Shown here: in pieces, positions 1 to 5,700 of the stretch
How positions within the stretch are numbered: the stretch's first letter is position 1
How the letters are laid out: the number at the start of each line of letters is the position of its first letter
DNA from: Bacteroides sp. CAG:530
GTDB lineage: Bacteria > Bacteroidota > Bacteroidia > Bacteroidales > Bacteroidaceae
Direction: 5' to 3'
Length of the DNA: 6,092 nt
NCBI GenBank assembly: GCA_000434735.1
Contig: FR881275.1
Location: forward strand, 52,037 to 58,128
Notes under the pieces: generated by a model
Told to the model about the DNA's origin: nothing
Databases searched by the model: none
The model's input: only the letters and a program-made list of their open reading frames with translations
Made by a program: the position numbers and the translations under genes

Positions 1-197
1 AGATAGGTGTTTATGCCAACGACTTGTTTAAGACCGACAAGGAACGTTGGACAATGTACGGCAGCCATACTATAATGACCAAAGATTGTTATGGCTATGA
101 GCGTTGCGTAGGCATGACCGTCTCTTATAACTTCAATACAGCGAAGAGTAAGTACAAAGGTACCGGTGCCGGTAATGCCGAAAAGAGACGATTGTAG
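1..197 (+). CDS. C-terminal end of an outer-membrane beta-barrel (TonB-receptor-like) protein, 5' truncated
   Basis: The reading frame is open from base 3 and gives 64 residues before the TAG at 195-197; the rest of the gene lies left of the window. The visible part contains FKTDKERWTMYG, then VGMTVSYNFNTAKSKYKG, and ends GTGAGNAEKRRL. This matches, from memory, the end of the Bacteroidales outer membrane beta-barrel family (OMP_b-brl_3, PF14905). These are TonB-receptor-like proteins with an N-terminal carboxypeptidase-regulatory-like domain and a large barrel in the outer membrane. The SYNFN segment would be the last barrel strand. The basic KSKYKGTGAGNAEKRRL tail after it is characteristic of the family. 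The substrate and N-terminal domains cannot be judged from this piece. The gene is co-oriented with the lipoprotein pair but separated from it by nearly 1 kb with terminator-like structure, so they are unlikely to share a transcript. Confidence 0.85.
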   Translation, partial: IGVYANDLFKTDKERWTMYGSHTIMTKDCYGYERCVGMTVSYNFNTAKSKYKGTGAGNAEKRRL

Positions 198-291
198 TTT
201 CTTAGGGTAAGAATGAATTAAACTAAGCCAGCGTAAACTTGATAGATAGTAAGATTTATAAACACGAAAAGCATACTTAAAAACATGGGAA

Positions 292-329
292 AAGCATTGC
301 GATGGTTCAATCAGATCATCGCAATGCTT
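292..329. other. Perfect 13-bp hairpin
   Basis: AAGCATTGCGATG (292-304) is followed by a 12-base loop and its exact reverse complement CATCGCAATGCTT (317-329). The stem is long and has balanced composition. On the + strand no T-tract follows (CACTTATCC). On the - strand the stem is followed by TTCCCATGTTTTT, so it could act as a weak leftward terminator or simply protect the 3' end of the outer-membrane gene's transcript. Confidence 0.6.
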
Positions 330-398
330 CACTTATCCATTCGCATATTGCAGTGTTGCAATTCGCATTCTTTCCCTTGCACATCGCAATGTTTTTTT
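295..398 (+). terminator. Possible rightward terminator formed by the outer stem and a T7 tract
   Basis: CATTGCGATG (295-304) can pair with CATCGCAATG (382-391), which is followed directly by seven T residues (392-398). This is the layout of an intrinsic terminator for transcription arriving from the gene that ends at 197. The distance between arms (77 bases) is large, and the nearer 317-329 arm competes for the same left strand. Formation is therefore uncertain. Confidence 0.35.
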
Positions 399-493
399 AT
401 CCCATCCAGAATGGCTTCTGAGGCCGATTTATGAAAGCTAAATACCGTGGGCTTTGGGTTGATGAGGCTTTGATGTTTTGTTGGTGCAGGTAA

Positions 494-798
494 ATGAATT
501 GTACATGGTGTATGATTCGAGTTTTCTTAGTGTTTAAGTCAACTCCAATTCAATTCCAGACGATTATTTATGCATCCGCCGTAGCCTCAAATGTCGGAGA
601 TGTGTCGGAGATAAAACTTACTGAACGTCAGCAAAATATGATTAAAGAGAATCCTTCTGTTTCTGCCAAGCAAATGTCGGAGACTTTGTCGGTGTCTTCT
701 CGTACTATCGAACGAGACTTGTCATTGATGAAAAAAATGGCTTCTTAAAGCGAGAAGGCTATGACAATGATGGTAAGTGGATAATAGCTGGTAATTAA
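494..798 (+). pseudogene. Remnant of a COG2865-like regulator: C-terminal winged-HTH tail with a -1 frame disruption
   Basis: The ATG-initiated frame at 494-748 encodes 84 residues. Residues from about 30 onward resemble the end of AlbA_2/ATP-binding transcriptional regulators common in Bacteroidales: a VGDVSEI linker, KLTERQQNMIKENPSVS, then a helix-turn-helix with SETLSVSSRTIERDLSLMKK. The family normally continues with a wing of the type NGxLxRxGxxxxGxW. That wing is present, but one frame away: shifting -1 at the A7 run (731-737) gives NGFLKREGYDNDGKWIIAGN and a TAA at 796-798. In the zero frame the protein instead ends MAS. The frame begins straight after a TAA at 491-493, and the first 20 or so residues do not look like the family. 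The N-terminal AlbA_2 and ATPase-like parts are absent. I read it as a decayed fragment. A homopolymer sequencing error or real -1 slippage could explain the frame break, but not the missing N-terminus. Confidence 0.6.
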
Positions 799-870
799 AA
801 GATAAAGTGTAAATATCACTATAATATATAACAAAATAGATTGTCAAAGGTAGAATAAATGTAAAAAGAA

Positions 871-1059
871 TTATCTTTCCTCTATGAAAGAATAAAGATT
901 ACCCATGTCGTCTTTATGGCTAACATGTTCATTAGTGGAGTTTAATAGCATACGTGCAGTGACCGTTCTTTTATGAACAGTCGAATATAAGGTGTAATTT
1001 GGAACCAAGAGCTCGTTATGCATAATTTGAGGCTCACACACTGAGATTTCAAATGCCAT
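871..1059 (-). CDS. Small ORF of 62 codons, unrecognised, doubtful
   Basis: An ATG at 1057-1059 (complement) opens 62 codons ending at a TAA (871-873); the frame stays open upstream only to about 1086. The product begins MAFEISVCEP and ends NLYSFIEER. It has no signal peptide, membrane segment or motif I recognise. It does not overlap another gene, so it is not a shadow. However, it lacks a ribosome binding site or a good -7 element upstream, and it would run against both neighbours. It may be a chance ORF or a gene remnant in the AT-rich spacer between the regulator fragment and the lipoprotein promoter (799-1094). Nothing else was seen in that spacer. Confidence 0.2.
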   Translation of the reverse strand: MAFEISVCEPQIMHNELLVPNYTLYSTVHKRTVTARMLLNSTNEHVSHKDDMGNLYSFIEER

Positions 1060-1094
1060 AAAGATAGGGGTGGTCTTGATTTTTTCTTATAGCA

Positions 1095-1128
1095 CTGGCA
1101 TATAAATCGTGATTTATATTTAGATTTG
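1095..1128 (+). promoter_or_regulatory. Bacteroidota-type promoter for the lipoprotein pair
   Basis: TAGATTTG at 1121-1128 is a perfect match to the Bacteroides -7 consensus TAnnTTTG. A weak -33-like element, CTGGC, lies at 1095-1099 with 21 bases between, within the usual spacing. Transcription would start a few bases after 1128, leaving a short AT-rich leader of roughly 25-30 bases before the ATG at 1160. No Shine-Dalgarno sequence is seen, which is normal for this phylum. Confidence 0.6.
1100..1119. promoter_or_regulatory. Perfect dyad between the -33 and -7 elements, putative operator
   Basis: ATATAAATC (1100-1108), a GT spacer, and GATTTATAT (1111-1119) form a 9-2-9 perfect inverted repeat. 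It ends one base before the -7 element. A dimeric regulator bound here would cover the promoter, so repression is the simplest reading. The AT-rich composition makes chance symmetry somewhat more likely, and no regulator gene is identifiable nearby except the broken HTH remnant. Confidence 0.4.
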
Positions 1129-1159
1129 CAACAAGTGATAATTTTTAAATTGATGGCTT

Positions 1160-2014
1160 ATGAAAAAGAACCTTTCTTATTGTTTAATTGTTATTTTGTC
1201 TTTTTCTTTTTATCAATGTAACAACAGTGACATTGTAAATTCGGAAAAGTTGCACAATGAGACATTTTCTGCTGTAATGAATAGTAATACTACATTTGCA
1301 GAAAATAAGCGAGCTAGAGCTGAAGCCAATAAGCTTATCTTTTATGATAACGATTTTCTTCAGACAAAAGAACCTATGTCAGACAATGCCATAGCCCCTT
1401 TTGATTATAAAACAGGTTTAGTAGGAAATAAAGCCTATAATATTAAAGTTTATACAACTGCATTAGAAAGAGTTAAAAGATACCTTAGCGTAAAAGACAA
1501 TCAGTTAATAATCAAAGCTAAGTCTGGGAAAGAGCTTAATATGGCCGAGGATTTATTTTCATACATTTCAGAACTTATGTGTACGTGGAATAAATTAATC
1601 AAAGAGGGAGAATTTGATATTGTAAACATCGGGGATAGCTATTATAGTATTGAGCCTAATATTAAGAGTCTCAAGTCTACAAGAACAGAGCCAATTAACT
1701 TTGCACGCATAGGAAGTCAGGGTGAACGCTGGCGTATTGTAAAATTAATTGTGGATTCAGAACCTGTGGAGACTTATTTAGGTGAACATTTCGTTCTTAA
1801 TTTCGGTCAAGAACTCGCAGGACAATACCGCATATCAGGAAAAGTCAGAAGATATTATATATGTAATGCCTGCATGGTTCACGGCATAAATGACCCAGCT
1901 TGTGTCTATAATTATATTGCGACAAGCGTAATTGTCCCTGATGCAGATGTCTATGTCTGTTCGCTAAGGAACGTAAGTCACCTCGCTATCATAACTTACC
2001 AACAAGAAAAATAA
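1160..2014 (+). CDS. Putative lipoprotein, longer member of a tandem paralogous pair (unknown function)
   Basis: The protein has 284 residues. It starts with MKKN, a hydrophobic stretch (about residues 7-18) and Cys20 in FYQC, a Bacteroidota-style signal peptidase II site. It should therefore be exported and lipid-anchored. The mature N-terminus (NNSDIVNSEK) is low-complexity and hydrophilic, with no clear acidic surface-export signal. Residues about 46-171 form a domain shared with the next gene: FLQTKEPMSDNAIAPF (66-81), ALERVKRYLSVKDNQLI (101-117), SGKELNMAEDLFSYI (122-136) and WNKLIK (143-148). Over residues 99-148, 26 of 50 positions are identical to the neighbour. Residues about 172-284 are unique to this protein, look strand-rich, and hold Cys235, Cys238, Cys248 and Cys267. 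I do not recognise either domain as a named family. The start is fixed by the signal sequence; an ATG at 1153 is out of frame. The coding sequence is strongly A+T-rich compared with the beta-galactosidase. Confidence 0.85.
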   Translation: MKKNLSYCLIVILSFSFYQCNNSDIVNSEKLHNETFSAVMNSNTTFAENKRARAEANKLIFYDNDFLQTKEPMSDNAIAPFDYKTGLVGNKAYNIKVYTTALERVKRYLSVKDNQLIIKAKSGKELNMAEDLFSYISELMCTWNKLIKEGEFDIVNIGDSYYSIEPNIKSLKSTRTEPINFARIGSQGERWRIVKLIVDSEPVETYLGEHFVLNFGQELAGQYRISGKVRRYYICNACMVHGINDPACVYNYIATSVIVPDADVYVCSLRNVSHLAIITYQQEK

Positions 2015-2027
2015 ATTTTAAAGAAAC

Positions 2028-2054
2028 GGAAAAGCGATAACTTTTCTATTTTTT
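2028..2054 (+). terminator. Weak hairpin with T6 between the two lipoprotein genes
   Basis: GAAAAG (2029-2034), loop CGATAA and CTTTTC (2041-2046) form a 6-bp stem, extendable by a G-T pair (2028/2047), with six T residues at 2049-2054. It is A/T-rich and probably a poor terminator. It could reduce read-through from the first lipoprotein gene into the second, or be chance. No TAnnTTTG element was found between the genes, so the second gene probably depends on read-through. Confidence 0.25.
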
Positions 2055-2078
2055 CAACTCTAAAAGCCATACAGCATT

Positions 2079-2576
2079 ATGAAAAAGACATGTTATATCC
2101 TTTCAATCATCATTTTACTAATATCTCTATGTCAATGCACTGGCAACAAGAAAGATGCAGTAATTGAGAACAGCAACCAAGTTTTATCTATGGCAAATAG
2201 CACTGACACAGAACAAACAAACAGAGAAAAAGCATGGGAGGAAGCAAATAAATACAAGGCATCCATTACAGACACTACATTTTTACAGACTAAAGACAAG
2301 ATGTCTGACAGTGCTGTAGATCCATTTAATCCCAATTATGCATTTAACCAAGTAGTCTATCTTAAAGCACTGGAAAGAATGAAAAAGCACCTTGCTATCA
2401 AAGATAATCAGCTGATTTGCAATACAGATTCCGGAAAAGATTTAAGTATATCAGAAGATTTATACCAATATATTATGAATATATTAGAAAACTGGAATAA
2501 AGGAATAAAAGGGAAGCAATATAAAATCATCAAGACAGATGACGGCTACGACATTAAGCCTATCATTCAAAAGTAA
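2079..2576 (+). CDS. Putative lipoprotein, shorter member of the tandem paralogous pair (unknown function)
   Basis: The protein has 165 residues. MKKTCYILSIIILLISLCQC is a signal peptide with the lipidated cysteine at position 20, the same position and the same Q-C ending as the upstream gene. After a polar linker, residues about 44-165 align with residues 46-171 of that neighbour: FLQTKDKMSDSAVDPF (68-83), ALERMKKHLAIKDNQLI (97-113), SGKDLSISEDLYQYI (118-132), WNKGIK (139-144), and the ending YDIKPI against YSIEPN. The protein stops where the neighbour's extra C-terminal region begins, so it is either the basic one-domain form or a shortened copy. The 64-base gap and shared orientation suggest an operon reading from the promoter before 1160. 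The domain is probably alpha-helical in its second half, judging from the charged, amphipathic pattern at 92-145. I do not recognise the family and no function can be assigned. Anchoring in a membrane facing the periplasm or the cell surface is likely. Confidence 0.82.
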   Translation: MKKTCYILSIIILLISLCQCTGNKKDAVIENSNQVLSMANSTDTEQTNREKAWEEANKYKASITDTTFLQTKDKMSDSAVDPFNPNYAFNQVVYLKALERMKKHLAIKDNQLICNTDSGKDLSISEDLYQYIMNILENWNKGIKGKQYKIIKTDDGYDIKPIIQK

Positions 2577-2640
2577 ATTTTCGCTTTACTCTTCCCCCTC
2601 CCCGAGCCCATTGAAAGCTTCATGCAGTGGCTATTATCGC

Positions 2641-2701
2641 TAAAAACAAGTATCGCTGTTAAACCAAGCATTACGCTCAGTTTAACAGCGATACGTTTTT
2701 T
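2641..2701. terminator. Bidirectional intrinsic terminator between convergent genes
   Basis: GTATCGCTGTTAAAC (2650-2664) pairs perfectly with GTTTAACAGCGATAC (2680-2694) across a 15-base loop. On the + strand the stem is followed by G and six T residues (2696-2701). On the - strand it is followed by TTGTTTTT (2649-2642). Both flanking transcripts, the lipoprotein pair from the left and the beta-galactosidase from the right, end here. No other feature was seen in 2577-2730. Confidence 0.85.
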
Positions 2702-2730
2702 ATAGTACGACTTTCGCTGTCGTTAATTTA

Positions 2731-5700
2731 TCATTCAGCTATAAGTGAGAACTCTGCACCCGAGGCGAAGTCTTGACCACGCTGCTCGTTCAGTGCACGC
2801 AGGCGGATGTAGCGGGCTTTCACCGGCTTATCGAACATGATGCGCTGAGTTTCTGCAGAGTTCTTGAAAGAACCCTTGTTTACAGGGCTTCCCCAGTTCT
2901 TGCCGTCGTTGCTTACATAGATTTCGTAATCCTTGATGCGACCGTTGGCGCTGTCCTGACGAGGCTGGTAAACGAAGCCTTTTATAGTCTTAGTCTGCGA
3001 AGCGTCGAAGTCAATCCAGTGAGGATAGTTGGCTACGGTTACAGAGTACATGGTGTGCCAGTAGGTATTAGGATTACCGTCTACAAGGAATGTGGCTTCT
3101 CCTTCTTTCGGCTCGAATGATGAGCAGAACATTACATCGAGAGGAATGCTGGTTATCTTGTCGAAACTCATATTCATCTTGAAGTAAGGTGAGTCTTTAT
3201 ACCATGCTGTTACAGTACCTTCTTGTAAGAAGTTGAACGGCTGAGTGTAAACCTGGGCTTTCTTCTTTCCGTTTACCGAGTACATTATAGTACGGCTCGC
3301 ATCTGCCGAGCGGAGAGTAACGTCGCCTTTGGCATTGCGTACTATGGTGATAGGACGCACACCCGAAAGTGATGCGTTGACTACTGCCGGAGCATTGCCG
3401 TTGGTAACTGGGCGGATAGCGAATCCGAAGCTATAGCTGTCGCTAAGTGTACGGTCGGGTTTAAGCGGGCCGCCTTGTCCACAGCTGGCGCCTCCCAATC
3501 CGGTTACTTTAGCGTCGAGGTGGAGATAAACTCCGTCGCTCTTTACAAGCTGATAGGGGTGGGGCGCTACGGTAAGTTGCTGTTGGCTCCAAGGAAGTGC
3601 AGAGGCAGACATTACGCTGTCGGCAATGAACGCTGCTCCGTATCCGTTGTTGTCGGTGAGGGCGCACCAGCGTACTTCTTCACGGTTACCCATAGACTGA
3701 GGCTTAGGAAGCATTATGTCTTGCTCGCCCACGATGCCTTTATGACGCTCTATGAACTGTCCGGTCTTACGGTCGGCATAGTTATTTACCGGTCCGCGTC
3801 CGTAGTACTCAAAGTTCTGCAGTGCTGTAGGTAGTTTCATTACATATCCTATGCGAGGCAATACCACGTTTGTCTGGTTGGCAGAGATAGTGCTCTGAAG
3901 TTCTATGCTTCCGTCAGGATAGATGGTGTAAATCTGTGTGGTGAGGAACTTGAAGTCGTTTTCGCCCAATTTCTTCACGCCTTCTTTAAATGTATATGCC
4001 TTTTCTGGAGTACGGTCGCGGTTGCCATAGTTCTGGTCGCATCCTTCTTTGCCTTGGCTTTCTACGGTGAGGCTTATCTGCAAAGCACCATTACCTTTCG
4101 ATGCCAAGATGTTAGGTTCGCCTATTACACGGTGCTGCAAGTCGTACAAACCATTCTGGAACCATGCTTTAGGATAGCCTATACCAGCGTCGTTATCGGT
4201 AGGCGCACGGAAGGCATCGAGCTTAGGTCCGTTGCCGTCGGTTATGATGCGCTGTGTTCCGTATGTCAGTTCGCTGATAGCTCCTGTAAGTTTATCGAAC
4301 TTCACGCTGAAGCCCTTGCCGGTTACGCATATAGAGTTTCCATCGTTGGTGTATTCTACAAACTGTTTTCCTTCGCCGGTGTTCTGTTCTTCTAATGAAG
4401 GAGCGGCTTTTTCGGCACCTTTCACGCGGAGCTGTTCTTCCATCTGCACGTAGCCTTTCTTAGCCCACGGCATGTCTTTGCCTTGCAGGAACTGAACTTT
4501 TACAAAGTATTCTGAAGCGGCATCGAGTTTGCTGTAGTCATAATCGAGAGTATAAGTTACGCGTTCGCGCGGACCTACAGGCATCTTAGGACCAGTGAGA
4601 GACTGATCGGCCAATACGCACTGACCGTCTTTCCACAAAGACCATACTATCTGATAGCGAAGCGGTTCGAAATAATTCTTGTTGAATATCTCTATGAGAC
4701 CTTTCTTGAGGTCGATAGCTTTAACGCCTACGTTCTGATATACTTTCTTCACTTCGAAGTACTGAGCCTTGGGCGAGAAGTCCGGACGCAAGATACCGTT
4801 CATACAGAACATACCGTCGTTAGGCTTGTTATCGTAGCCAAAATCGCCTCCGTAGCCCCAGAAGCGGTCGCCAGTCTTAGAGTCGTAACCATACATTGCC
4901 TGGTCTACCCAGTCCCAGATAGCACCACCTATAAAGAAGTTAGTACTTTCTATGGCATTCCAGTAGTCGATAAGATTTCCTACGGCGTTACCCATAGAGT
5001 GAGCGTATTCTGATACGTGGAACGGATATTTGATATCGTACTTACCTGTTACGGCAGCCTGCATCCATCCGATAGAAGGATACTGGTTAGAACCCATATC
5101 TACGATGCTATTGTTGCGCTCGTACTGCACAGGGCGGCTTGTATCGTAAGTTTTGATAGCTTTATACGCTTCTACAAAGTTTACGCCCGGTCCGGCCTCG
5201 TTACCCAAACTCCATATTACTACCGATGGATGGTTAACTGTGGCGTGTACCATTTCCATGTTTCGTGCTACAGTAGCGTTCTTGAACTCTGGCACGTGCG
5301 ACAAGCTTTCCTTGCCATAGTAATACTGATGGCTTTCTATGTTTGCCTCGTCTTCGAGGTAGATACCGTACTTATCGCATAGATAATACCAGTAAGGAGC
5401 GTCAGGATAGTGGCAGTTTCGTACATGATTAATGTTGCCGCGCTTCATGATGAAGACTTCTTCCAGCATCTGTTCGCGCGGAATGTAGTGACCTGTAGCG
5501 GGGCTTGTTTCGTGGCGGTTCACACCTTTCATCTTGATAGTCTTACCGTTAAGGTAGTAGTAACGTCCTGCCAATCCGAATTCGTCGTCTTTAGCGGCAG
5601 TCTGCTTTATTTCTATCTTGCGGAATCCTACTGCGGTAGAGAATGTTTCTACCACTTTTCCTTTCTTGTCTTTCAGCTCGCCCACAAGTGTATAGCGGTA

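Larger units (their letters stand above)
285..405. repeat. 121-bp composite inverted repeat with nested hairpins
   Basis: The outer arms are ATGGGA (285-290) and TCCCAT (400-405). They continue inward as CATTGCGATG (295-304) and CATCGCAATG (382-391), with a short A/T-rich asymmetry between (291-294 against 392-399). Inside, the left arm also pairs perfectly with 317-329, so CATCGCAATG occurs twice in direct orientation. A smaller hairpin, ATTGCA-GTGT-TGCAAT, lies at 347-362 and is flanked by direct copies of ATTCGCAT at 339-346 and 361-368. The whole 198-493 interval has no convincing gene. The element could be a REP/MITE-like non-coding repeat or a transcript-end structure. No target-site duplication was recognised. 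Confidence 0.55.

Noticed and set aside
285..405. CRISPR-like array
   Set aside because: The repeated words are only 8-13 bases, occur as inverted as well as direct copies, and are not regularly spaced.
731..737. A7 run as a programmed -1 frameshift site
   Set aside because: The zero-frame codons are ATG AAA AAA ATG, not the standard tandem-slippage arrangement, and the gene already lacks its N-terminal domains; decay or an indel is simpler. It is kept only as an alternative in the findings.
845..852. TACCTTTG on the minus strand, matching the -7 consensus
   Set aside because: No -33 element lies at the right distance and no gene lies downstream on that strand; a match by chance in AT-rich DNA is more likely.
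2132..2335. Minus-strand ORF of 67 codons
   Set aside because: It is the complement of the second lipoprotein gene, whose frame is supported by its signal peptide and by similarity to its neighbour.
2773..5382. Several + strand ORFs of 73-121 codons (2773-3120, 3475-3834, 4054-4395, 4232-4453, 5017-5382)
   Set aside because: They lie antisense within the beta-galactosidase gene, which is supported by family motifs along its full length; their translations show no recognisable domain.
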